From positions 1 to 13,343 of the forward strand of contig JAQBFJ010000021.1 of assembly GCA_032123435.1 (NCBI GenBank): a stretch of DNA of 13,343 nt. The letters run 5' to 3'. This document shows positions 7,901 through 13,343 of the stretch, piece by piece; position 1 is the stretch's first letter, and each line of letters starts with the position of its first letter. The notes beneath the pieces are model-generated. The model saw only the letters and a program-made list of their open reading frames with translations, had not been told where the DNA came from and searched no databases. Source of the stretch: JAQBFJ01 sp032123435. GTDB taxonomy: Bacteria; Verrucomicrobiota; Kiritimatiellia; UBA8416; JAQBFJ01. A program made the translations under genes and the position numbers.

Positions 7901-8106
7901 AGAATCAAGCTACAGACCGCGCCCATCGCATAGGTCAAAAACGAACAGTCTACAGCATTAAACTGATTACAAAAGGCACGGTCGAAGAAAAAGTACTGGC
8001 CTTGCAGAAAAAAAAGAAAGCCATAATAGATTCCATTATAGAATCCAACGATAAGATCCCGCAAAATATGACACAAGAAGACATCCGGGAAATTCTGAAT
8101 ATATGA
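4912..8106 (+). CDS. SNF2/Swi2-family DNA helicase with SWIM zinc finger
   Basis: 1064 residues, usual size for bacterial SWIM-SNF2 proteins. These are superfamily 2 ATP-driven DNA translocases acting in the cytoplasm on DNA or nucleoprotein; the bacterial substrate is poorly defined. Seen: a SWIM motif C68-P-C70-x9-C80-P-H82, a long middle region (about 100-590), then the helicase core: GILADEMGLGKT (619-630, Walker A), DEAQ (722-725, Walker B), the LTGTPVENS motif, and lobe 2 with LISLKAGGSGLNL, FDPWWNPAVE and QATDRAHRIGQ (999-1009, arginine finger). All core motifs look intact. No nuclease domain is visible. AGGA lies 11 bases before the ATG. A 129-base gap separates it from the VTC gene, so it may be a separate unit from the export cluster or only loosely co-transcribed. 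Confidence 0.95.
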   Translation: MNIPITQKILIDWAGSQVFKDAELLVHNGSVVEASYDPPYIKGTITWSNRTLKTSVKILPDGTVESQCPCYANVERGMICPHVIAIGLVLVRRATDTKREEKYQQELRRASRLAAVNEKEYICRVSIDTPGAIPAKLNIILDKNWLEDSRAGNIRLKCMVECRQDSLPIDEVPKDIPLSFNKQDESILFVLEDICGGPAQGCIELSVSDFINIVRLHSGHTIICSDDSRITVNKTKITTFLNMDIDRENGELILMAHTELPFMKSGQRPVYIISGRSGWVYGANNLWPLENVLSEPYHSIYKEPVIVARQDIVRFLKTELATLSKYARIESDISIDLFTIEPTSPRFRLLVRGSPASLSATLYANYGVAELVAAKPDPMEHFAIPDPDDIMRYTVRNPDAEKAGLIRLRPSGFSGEYGDNMSSIIGNREVLNFLGCYLPSLRRKGWKVELEGKVSPYMDSITFTTPVVHIDDSRNSSWFDVKFNFEDSTGQSIQQSDVQTAILKGESFLKRGNTVALLDSDAIKAMQDVFSDCASGEGNTPGSFQMPNIYASFVKSSLNALDGIDIEDTTSWRCLADKNNRDLQIEPVTLNPHLNSILRGYQKDGVNWLAFQEKQGFCGILADEMGLGKTVQTLAWLQLERYNQHMRDKPALIICPTSLVENWEDEVRQFVPDMKTLILTGSDRHNKWDQLEHSNIVITSYAILRRDLEQYLEHEFSAVILDEAQHIKNRSSQNAAAAKQIRAGHKLVLTGTPVENSVSDLWSIMDFLMPGYLASHDLFRKNYELPITHGNNEGETAQIKLKRKLHPFLLRRLKTEVAKDLPDKIEKISSCQLTTDQITVYNELLKSSRQKISNMISKEGFNKCRMEILATLTRLRQACCHLDLLKLPDFKPQYPSGKMDLFFELVDEALDGGHRILVFSQFVTMLSILQKELTERNLAYCYLDGSTKDRMTIVRRFNTDHNIPLFLISLKAGGSGLNLTGADMVIHFDPWWNPAVENQATDRAHRIGQKRTVYSIKLITKGTVEEKVLALQKKKKAIIDSIIESNDKIPQNMTQEDIREILNI

Positions 8107-8201
8107 TCCACTCAAAATACCGCCCGTATATCCCGGAAAATAAAGGAAAACCATCGGCCCGGCTTCAAAAGAAAAATTAAACAAAGCAGTGTGAATCTGC
8201 T

Positions 8202-8229
8202 TTTACTTGCCTGTCCAACATGATATTGT
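8202..8229 (+). promoter_or_regulatory. Weak candidate promoter for the VTC gene, leaderless geometry
   Basis: TTTACT (8202-8207, four of six) and TATTGT (8224-8229, four of six) are spaced by 16 bases. Six bases separate the -10 from the ATG at 8236, the same distance as at the start of the leftward operon. No Shine-Dalgarno precedes this gene. The hexamer matches are modest and could be chance. Confidence 0.3.
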
Positions 8230-8235
8230 GTTTGC

Positions 8236-9210
8236 ATGGATGCACAAATACTGGACGATCAAATCAACGTTAATGAAGCGCCTGTTCCAGAGAATAATGC
8301 AGAACCATGGACTGACGACAAAATTTCACAGGAATTTCGGGAGTCACTGAAAAAAGATCTCTTAAGGAAAAAAAAGAAAAAAGAAACCAAACAGGGCCAG
8401 AGCCGCCACGCAAAATACGACGTCCAGCTTGACCGGCATGAGGCTAAGTACATCATTCCAAATTCAATGGTACCGGCAATACGAGATTTCATAGCCCCTT
8501 TCTGCGAACCGGACCCGCACGGCAAAGGCAACCCGCCCCAATACAGGATCACTACCCTGCAGTTGGACTCGCCAGACCTCGCACTGCATCACGCCAAGGA
8601 AAACGACACATCAAATAGATTTAAACTGCGCGTAAGAACATACGATGAACCGGGCAGTTCACCCGTCTATATGGAAGTAAAACAGAAATACATGGGCATT
8701 ATCATAAAAACAAGGACATCTATACCGCCCGAATCATGGTCAGAAGAACTCATTCATAACCCCCGACTAGACCTGACATTCAAATCCCAGAAGGAAGAAA
8801 TAGGATTTCTGACATTCAAGCGGCTTGTGCACGAAATCGGCGCGCGACCCGTTATGCTGATACGCTATATGCGCGAATCTTACTTCGGCAAGATAGACCA
8901 TTATGCCCGTGTGACAATAGACCGTAAACTGGAATACCTGCCGACAAATTCATGGACATCATGGGGTAAAGGCCAGAGATGGCTAAGTATGGACTGCTCT
9001 CTCGCTCAAAACAAAGCTTACCCCTTTTCCGGCGTCGTTTTGGAGATAAAAACACTCAGCGACGCGCCTCAGTGGATTATAGATCTCGTGATGCATTTTA
9101 GTCTTGAACGTACCGGAAACTGCAAGTACTCTAATGCTGTTTGGCTGGAATCCATGTTTCGCGGGAGCCCGGCGCTTCCCGCGTATGCTGATTGTTTGTT
9201 GTCATATTAA
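8236..9210 (+). CDS. VTC-domain protein, probable polyphosphate polymerase
   Basis: 324 residues with a VTC domain (about 60-305), a CYTH/triphosphate-tunnel fold related to yeast Vtc4, which makes polyphosphate from ATP. Tunnel-type charged residues are visible in order: RHEAKY (67-72), RFKLRVRTY (128-136), YMEVKQK (145-151), IKTR (157-160), LIRYMRESY (208-216), TIDRKLEY (227-234), VLEIKT (268-273) and KYSNAVW near the end. It has no transmembrane segment or signal peptide, so it is cytoplasmic; the SPX and membrane domains of yeast Vtc4 are absent. A Lys-rich N-terminal extension (38-60, with KKKKKETK) precedes the domain and could bind membrane, nucleic acid or product. The DUF4956 gene begins 48 bases downstream, a pairing I know from other bacteria. 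The product could be another triphosphate-derived polymer, so polyphosphate is an inference from the family. Confidence 0.9.
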   Translation: MDAQILDDQINVNEAPVPENNAEPWTDDKISQEFRESLKKDLLRKKKKKETKQGQSRHAKYDVQLDRHEAKYIIPNSMVPAIRDFIAPFCEPDPHGKGNPPQYRITTLQLDSPDLALHHAKENDTSNRFKLRVRTYDEPGSSPVYMEVKQKYMGIIIKTRTSIPPESWSEELIHNPRLDLTFKSQKEEIGFLTFKRLVHEIGARPVMLIRYMRESYFGKIDHYARVTIDRKLEYLPTNSWTSWGKGQRWLSMDCSLAQNKAYPFSGVVLEIKTLSDAPQWIIDLVMHFSLERTGNCKYSNAVWLESMFRGSPALPAYADCLLSY

Positions 9211-9258
9211 TTGATATAGAAAATGCGCACGCGTTGACTATTAGGAAAAAGGGTAAAC

Positions 9259-9939
9259 ATGAACGATTTTTCGACGCTGTTTGTAGCACGGTCTATCGGC
9301 TTGCCTCAGGCTGTATGCTCCATCCTGATGAGCTTTATCCTGTGCTCAGTAATAGCATGCGTCTATCGCTGGACCTTCCAAGGGCTGTCGTATTCACGTT
9401 CGTTCGTGCACACTATGATACTCGGCGGCATGATTGTCGCAATGCTCATTATGGCAATCGGAAACAACCTCGCGCGCGGGCTGGGCATCCTGGGAACCCT
9501 TGCTATCGTCAGGTTCAGGACACCCATCAGAGATTCACGAGACATGGTATTCCTTTTCGCAAGCCTGGGCATAGGTATCGCATGCGGAGCATCTGTTTAC
9601 GGAATAGCTATAATAGGAACTATCTGCATCAGTGCGGCGGCATTATTCCTGCATTGGTCACCCTTTGCCTCCAGACGCGAATACGAAGGACTGCTTCGAT
9701 TCCTCCTGCCAAGCGATGCCACTTGTGATGACCAGATAAGAGATGTCCTCCAACGCTGTTGTTCTGCATCTTTTCTGATTGCCATGCGAGAAGCTGCACA
9801 AGGCGAGCTGACTGAATATTCATATCAAGTGAGACTGATAGATCCGTCCTATCAAGCAGATATCGTGGACGGCATGCATCAAATAGAAGAAGTAAAAGAC
9901 GCCAGCCTACTGATGCAGCGCACGACCGTCGAGCTGTAA
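9259..9939 (+). CDS. DUF4956 integral membrane protein
   Basis: 226 residues. About four hydrophobic segments occupy the first 135 residues (roughly 15-36, 50-67, 95-112 and 114-131). A hydrophilic C-terminal domain (about 138-226) is probably cytoplasmic. The family signature is clear: LGILGTLAIVRFRTPIRD (about 75-92) followed by SRDMVFLF, a conserved Arg/Asp-rich stretch beside membrane helices. The biochemical role of DUF4956 is not established, and the family is often found next to VTC-domain genes. Here it lies between the VTC enzyme and the HlyD/TolC pair and is the only multi-pass inner-membrane protein of the cluster. It could be the membrane anchor or translocation channel for the VTC product. 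AAGGG sits 5 bases before the ATG. Confidence 0.88.
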   Translation: MNDFSTLFVARSIGLPQAVCSILMSFILCSVIACVYRWTFQGLSYSRSFVHTMILGGMIVAMLIMAIGNNLARGLGILGTLAIVRFRTPIRDSRDMVFLFASLGIGIACGASVYGIAIIGTICISAAALFLHWSPFASRREYEGLLRFLLPSDATCDDQIRDVLQRCCSASFLIAMREAAQGELTEYSYQVRLIDPSYQADIVDGMHQIEEVKDASLLMQRTTVEL

Positions 9940-10119
9940 CTGTAATCGGAATATTCTCAGACGGCCATACGCAAGCTCAGGCGAGAAACCCAGAGGATTA
10001 TCCAGGTTACGCACAAAGCCATTGTTTTACAACGTCTTATCCCACACGCATGCAATTCTTCATGAAATATGCGGGCTAAACTCTGAATCTCCGGAAACAC
10101 ACTGCATTCTCCTGGATAA

Positions 10120-10152
10120 TTTGCAAGTTTACGCTTGCGAACAAGCTTTTTT
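10120..10152 (+). promoter_or_regulatory. Overlapping hairpins with T-tract: candidate attenuator before hlyD
   Basis: Two hairpins share one arm. Hairpin A (10120-10141): TTTGCAAG pairs with CTTGCGAA through eight pairs, one of them G-T, around the 6-base loop TTTACG. Hairpin B (10133-10146): GCTTG pairs with CAAGC around CGAA and is followed directly by six T (10147-10152), a compact intrinsic-terminator shape. Both need 10134-10137, so they cannot coexist. The layout matches an antiterminator/terminator switch 20 bases before hlyD. Hairpin B alone may be a plain terminator after DUF4956. The rest of the 230-base gap shows no gene I can support. Confidence 0.5.
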
Positions 10153-10172
10153 CCCGCTTTACTACACTATTG

Positions 10173-11354
10173 ATGAGCAAAAATGCCGTATTAAAAAAAC
10201 ATATAAAAATAAAAACGCATCCCGGCGTTAGAACACGCCGTCTTCTGCGCAACTGGCCTTTTCTGGTGTGGCTGGCCATTGCTGCGCTCTGTCTCTTTAT
10301 TTATAAGACAAATATTCAGATGGGTGAAATGACAGGCGTTGTGGATACCATATCAGAATCAGTCTCTCCGTTAGAAACATCCCGCCTGCAAAGCATTCAT
10401 GTCTCTATCGGACAACGAGTGAACAAAGGCGATCTGATCGTCCAGATGGACACGTCCCTCACGGATGCGAAAATAGCCGAAATTGATGCTCAAATGTTCG
10501 AAGCCGAAAATTCCATAGGAAATTTCGAGCGAAGTACTCTCACCATAGTAAAACAGTTCGAAGATGACATAAAACAGGCACAATCTCAAATCGAGACCCT
10601 GACCAGACTAAAGGAAATTGCTTCCGCGCGATTGGAAGAATTGCAGATAGAACAGAAAAGGCGCTACAGCCTTTACAAACAAAAATTCATGGATGCAACA
10701 CAGGCCAATGAACTGAAACCAGAGATTTCCGCTCTAAAGGAAGAAGTAAGCGCTTACCCTGCAGCAATCCGTATCGAACAGGAACGACTCAACAATGCCG
10801 TACAGGAACAACAAAATCTCGCTCAATCTTTACGACTCGATAGCAGCAGCGAGAATATACGCAAAGCCATTCAGCATAGGGCAGATGCCCAAAGACAAAT
10901 CTTCGAGGCAATGAAACAGACCGTCCGTATCCAGAGGGAAAATTGCACATTGCGCGCTTCATGTAACGGAATCGTCTCCAGAATCTTTCTCCAGCCTGGT
11001 CAAGTAGTCCCGGCCGGCACACCAATTGTCCGAATTATCGCGGATTTTTCCGATTATGTTATTGTCTTCCTGCCTGAAGTGTATTTGAGCGGAATGACGG
11101 AAGAACAGAAAGTTACTGTTTGGCGCACAAGTGGTACCGGCTCAAAAATGTCCGGGGTTGTAGAGTCAATTGCTCCCGAAATTGACACCCTACCCTCACG
11201 CGTAAGCCCTGTTCAAGACATGCAGTTGCGTGGACGTCGGGTTATGGTCAAACTCGAGGAAAACCATGGCATGCTGCCCGGTGAAACTGTTTACGTGTGT
11301 CCCACCAAAGGTTTCTTCAGCTTATTTGAAAAGAAACTGGCAAACAACAAGTAG
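10173..11354 (+). CDS. HlyD-family periplasmic adaptor (membrane fusion protein)
   Basis: About 393 residues. A basic cytoplasmic N-terminus is followed by one transmembrane anchor (about 28-45, WPFLVWLAIAALCLFIY). The rest is periplasmic: first half of a biotinyl-lipoyl domain (about 70-93, VSIGQRVNKGDLIVQMD), a long alpha-helical coiled-coil hairpin (about 96-257), second lipoyl half (258-290, NGIVSRIFLQPGQVVPAG), then a beta-barrel and membrane-proximal region to the end. Such adaptors join an inner-membrane transporter to a TolC-type channel. The start is uncertain by one codon: TTG at 10170 is followed by ATG at 10173, and neither has a Shine-Dalgarno. I prefer the ATG. The tolC-like gene begins 6 bases downstream, so the two are co-expressed. 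No transporter ATPase or RND pump is nearby, which makes DUF4956 the candidate partner. Confidence 0.93.
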   Translation: MSKNAVLKKHIKIKTHPGVRTRRLLRNWPFLVWLAIAALCLFIYKTNIQMGEMTGVVDTISESVSPLETSRLQSIHVSIGQRVNKGDLIVQMDTSLTDAKIAEIDAQMFEAENSIGNFERSTLTIVKQFEDDIKQAQSQIETLTRLKEIASARLEELQIEQKRRYSLYKQKFMDATQANELKPEISALKEEVSAYPAAIRIEQERLNNAVQEQQNLAQSLRLDSSSENIRKAIQHRADAQRQIFEAMKQTVRIQRENCTLRASCNGIVSRIFLQPGQVVPAGTPIVRIIADFSDYVIVFLPEVYLSGMTEEQKVTVWRTSGTGSKMSGVVESIAPEIDTLPSRVSPVQDMQLRGRRVMVKLEENHGMLPGETVYVCPTKGFFSLFEKKLANNK

Positions 11355-11360
11355 GGAAAA

Positions 11361-12887
11361 GTGGCTAAGATCAGGTCTTGTCCCCATTATTTTATAATGT
11401 TTCTTCTGTCGGCAATATCAGGCATTGCTGTTCTATGCCTCTCAGGCTGCATCGCGCCGTCTGCCGATAATCCTGATGATCCCGACAATACCTCAGAAAG
11501 ATCAGCAGAAATAGCTGATGCATTAAACAAACTTTCCATGCCGCCTTCCAATACCCCTGCCCCTGTCATTTCGCCGCCGGTTACGGGCCGCATAAACCTT
11601 TCAACCGCGATTAATCGTGCAATTGCACACAGTGACCGCATTGCTCTGCTCCGAGCCGCAGTTGATGTTGCGGCTCAGCAGAAATTTGTCGCCCGAGACA
11701 TCCGTGACCCCGAATTGCGCCTGTCCCATGAAACAGGTTCATCATCGGGCACACGCACGTATCTCAGCACTAACCTGACCCCGCGATCATCGTCCGCGAA
11801 TGCCGACGGAAACAACTTGGCCCTTCGCCTGTTCCCCCCGAATCCATGGGCGCTTTCCGCCAGAGTGTCAGGCGCGACAGCCAACTATTATGCCGTACTG
11901 GCCGGCCTTCGCCACGAAGAATGGCTTATAACTATTGAAATATGCAGGCTTTTTGCAGAAATACAATATCTGGAAAACGACGTTCAGCTGATCGATCAAC
12001 TTACCGGCGTTTATAAGGATACACAGGATATCCTGGAAGAAAGCATGCGGCAGGGACAGTCAACTTTACAGGATCTAATGACGGCCTCGCGACGCTATCT
12101 CCGTGCATTATCAGAACGCAACAATGTAATCCAACTGTATGAAGAGGCCCACCGTCAATTAGCCGAACTAACGGCTATACCAGCAGACCAGATCAAGCTG
12201 GTATTCGATGAAAATATGCCCAAACCCATTGACAGTGTGCTCATGGATATGAACTTCCTCGAAAATGAAGCTATCCAGAACCGGCCGGATCTGACTGCGC
12301 TCTTCTGGCGAACAGAAGCATCAAAAGCCAAATACAAGGAAACATGCGCGGAAAGAAAACCGTGGCTCGAGTTTATTCAGTTTTCTTACGCCACCGGATC
12401 ACAATCCGAAGATACTGATGAATTCGATATCTTTACCGGCTCCACCGCAACAACACGCGATGATGTTGATGATGACGAGTGGCGAGTTGATATCGCAATA
12501 TCAGTTCCCATTATCTCATGGTTGAACCACAGCACGGCAGCAAGCCTCTCGGAACACGAACTTGCCAAAATGGAAGAATCAGCACTGCTTAAACGGATCC
12601 ACCGAAAGATCTCAAGCGCCTTAAGCACCATGAAAAGCATAGAAGAAAGCCAGAAACAGTATGAGACAGAATCAACACCTATCATCCAGCAAATGCAGAA
12701 TGTATTGACCTCGCTGGAAGATGAAAATGTATTGTCACCCGATCAAATAGCAAGAATCAAGGAAGAGATACTCGAAACTCAACGATTGAAACTGAAAGCT
12801 GAGCACGACCATCTATCGGCATTTTTGACTCTTGAAGAAGCTTTAGGCAAACAAATCACCGAATTAGGAAGCGAACTGCAAGAATGA
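11361..12887 (+). CDS. TolC-family outer-membrane efflux lipoprotein
   Basis: 508 residues, typical length for the OEP/TolC family, whose trimers form an outer-membrane barrel with a periplasmic helical tunnel. A lipoprotein signal peptide is clear: basic residues 3-9, hydrophobic core 11-28 and lipobox LSGC with Cys30. Residue +2 is Ile, not Asp, so outer-membrane sorting is expected. Two OEP repeats follow: about 75-270 (INLSTAINRAIAHSDRI ... beta-hairpin ... helices) and about 290-505 (EAIQNRPDLTALFW ... helices). The loop of the second beta-hairpin (about 348-375) is strongly acidic and should face the cell exterior. The GTG start at 11361 follows hlyD by 6 bases and has AGGGA three bases upstream. 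An ATG at codon 13 would remove the basic part of the signal peptide, so GTG is preferred. No clear terminator follows. Confidence 0.93.
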   Translation: MAKIRSCPHYFIMFLLSAISGIAVLCLSGCIAPSADNPDDPDNTSERSAEIADALNKLSMPPSNTPAPVISPPVTGRINLSTAINRAIAHSDRIALLRAAVDVAAQQKFVARDIRDPELRLSHETGSSSGTRTYLSTNLTPRSSSANADGNNLALRLFPPNPWALSARVSGATANYYAVLAGLRHEEWLITIEICRLFAEIQYLENDVQLIDQLTGVYKDTQDILEESMRQGQSTLQDLMTASRRYLRALSERNNVIQLYEEAHRQLAELTAIPADQIKLVFDENMPKPIDSVLMDMNFLENEAIQNRPDLTALFWRTEASKAKYKETCAERKPWLEFIQFSYATGSQSEDTDEFDIFTGSTATTRDDVDDDEWRVDIAISVPIISWLNHSTAASLSEHELAKMEESALLKRIHRKISSALSTMKSIEESQKQYETESTPIIQQMQNVLTSLEDENVLSPDQIARIKEEILETQRLKLKAEHDHLSAFLTLEEALGKQITELGSELQE

Positions 12888-12990
12888 TTCCGAGCGAAGC
12901 GAGACGGCACGCATCCATATTCCCGCGCAATATGTCCGCCGCCCCCCACAAATACGACTCCATCTGCTGTAATGTCACCTTCTCGCTCAT
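12856..12990 (-). pseudogene. hsdM: Type I methyltransferase HsdM, N-terminal remnant
   Basis: From the ATG at 12990 the minus strand encodes 44 codons to a TGA at 12856-12858. The first 27 residues carry TLQQMESYLWGAADILRG followed by NMDA, the conserved start of HsdM, the methyltransferase subunit of type I restriction-modification systems. After Ala27 (about 12910) similarity stops where the family would continue with a YK..IF..LF motif; the reading frame runs into unrelated sequence and the antisense end of the tolC gene. Roughly 95% of the gene is therefore missing, and no hsdS or hsdR is present in the window. An 8-base gap separates it from the reading frame upstream. The assignment rests on recall of the HsdM N-terminus over a short stretch. 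Confidence 0.75.
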
Positions 12991-12998
12991 CTAAGCTT

Positions 12999-13205
12999 CT
13001 AACTATTCCATCTCATCCCATCCGACAACGATTGCAGAATATCTCTTGCCCTATTGAAGTCTCCTTTGCAGTGAAGCCTCTGGAGGCCTCTTGCCAAATA
13101 ACACCGCCTCATACTCGTCGTTTCGGAATCCAACAATTCTAGCACGTAATCTCGTGCGACCGTTCCGGCCAACTGGGCAATATCTCGTCCATGGGGACTG
13201 AGGGG
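12999..13205 (-). pseudogene. 3' remnant of an unknown gene upstream of the hsdM fragment
   Basis: An open frame of 68 codons runs leftward and stops with TAG at 12999-13001, 8 bases before the hsdM fragment. No ATG suits its beginning: its 5' limit is a TGA at 13206-13208 inside the REP-like hairpin. The translation is helical and TPR-like in character (RCYLARGLQRLHCKGDFNRA, then RDILQSL) but matches no family I can name. The tight spacing suggests it once preceded hsdM in an operon and lost its front part where the hairpin/RAYT element begins. It could also be a chance frame. Confidence 0.4.
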
Positions 13206-13215
13206 TCAGCCCTCA
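13199..13215. repeat. REP-like hairpin upstream of the RAYT gene
   Basis: TGAGGG (13199-13204) and CCCTCA (13210-13215) are perfect inverted copies around the 5-base loop GTCAG. Its position 57 bases before a RAYT transposase start is where REP-type hairpins, the substrates of these enzymes, are found. It also marks the point at which the leftward reading frame is broken. Confidence 0.6.
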
Positions 13216-13233
13216 AAATAGTAAAATAAGGGG

Positions 13234-13262
13234 TTGACGTTGGATATTAGTTTTGTCAGAAT
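13234..13262 (+). promoter_or_regulatory. Candidate promoter of the RAYT gene
   Basis: TTGACG (13234-13239, five of six matches) and CAGAAT (13257-13262, four of six) are spaced by exactly 17 bases. The predicted transcript start falls only a few bases before the ATG at 13272, on top of the AGAGG Shine-Dalgarno (13265-13269), which weakens the prediction. Confidence 0.35.
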
Positions 13263-13271
13263 GCAGAGGTA

Positions 13272-13343
13272 ATGGCAAGACAGCTCAGATTGGAATATGA
13301 GGGTGCGATTTATCATGTAACAGTGCGTGGTAATGACCGGAGG
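13272..13343 (+). CDS. REP-associated tyrosine transposase (RAYT), partial
   Basis: Only the first 24 codons are inside the window; the gene runs off the right edge in frame. The protein begins MARQLRLEYEGAIYHV and continues with RGNDR, the highly characteristic N-terminus of the Y1/IS200-like TnpA_REP family (typical form MARPLRIEYPGALYHV..RGN). These single-strand-specific HUH nucleases process REP hairpins; the catalytic HUH and Tyr residues lie beyond the edge. AGAGG ends two bases before the ATG. A REP-like hairpin lies upstream. Whether the gene is intact cannot be judged here. Confidence 0.88.
   Translation, partial: MARQLRLEYEGAIYHVTVRGNDRR

Noticed and set aside
9192..9728. 178-codon plus-strand frame overlapping DUF4956
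   Set aside because: It is an alternate frame of the DUF4956 gene, which has the family signature, membrane helices and a Shine-Dalgarno. The frame is rich in Arg, His and Cys and has no domain.
10022..10231. Possible 69-codon leader peptide before hlyD, spanning the hairpins
   Set aside because: TTG start, no Shine-Dalgarno, runs 59 bases into hlyD in another frame, and has no run of regulatory codons. It is worth recalling only if the attenuator is confirmed.
12884..12912. GAGCGAAGCGAG near the tolC end as a terminator
   Set aside because: It is a mirror repeat, not an inverted one. Only two or three base pairs can form and no T-tract follows.
1..13343. tRNA, rRNA, CRISPR array or prophage genes
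   Set aside because: I saw no cloverleaf, rRNA core sequence, spaced repeat array or phage structural gene on either strand.

Overview
The window shows a Gram-negative-type bacterium of moderate GC. The envelope genes (an inner-membrane adaptor plus a TolC-family outer-membrane lipoprotein) require two membranes. The mix of families (VTC, DUF4956, a SWIM-SNF2 helicase, RAYT transposase, effector-less two-component proteins) resembles what I recall from the PVC group (Kiritimatiellota, Lentisphaerota) or Omnitrophota. This placement is an inference and no marker in the window fixes it.

Left half, minus strand (1-4724). A three-gene signalling operon is transcribed leftward: a 561-aa protein ending in a histidine-kinase-like dimerisation helix with Gln in place of His; a PAS/HisKA/HATPase/REC hybrid kinase; and a protein made of two receiver domains, the second with Lys in place of the phospho-Asp. 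None has a DNA-binding or enzymatic output domain. Downstream, after a gap holding a bulged hairpin, lies nrdR, the repressor of ribonucleotide reductase genes. A good -10 box lies so close to the first gene that its mRNA may be leaderless.

Middle and right, plus strand (4912-12887). Across a 187-base divergent region with direct repeats comes a SWIM zinc-finger SNF2/Swi2 helicase. Then follow four genes that look like one functional unit: a VTC-domain polymerase (CYTH/TTM fold), a DUF4956 membrane protein, a HlyD-type periplasmic adaptor and a TolC-type outer-membrane lipoprotein. No ABC, RND or MFS pump is present, so the membrane protein DUF4956 is the only candidate inner-membrane partner within the window. 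My main hypothesis is a synthesis-coupled export machine: a cytoplasmic VTC enzyme makes a polyanion, probably polyphosphate, which passes through DUF4956 and the HlyD-TolC conduit. Between DUF4956 and hlyD lie two mutually exclusive hairpins, one of them terminator-like, which could separate synthesis from export expression.

Right edge (12856-13343). Downstream of tolC lie the first ~27 codons of an hsdM gene (type I DNA methyltransferase) on the minus strand and, 8 bases upstream of it, the tail of another reading frame. That tail is cut off inside a 17-base REP-like hairpin. Next comes the start of a REP-associated tyrosine transposase (RAYT), which runs off the window. This looks like a decayed restriction-modification locus broken by a RAYT element.
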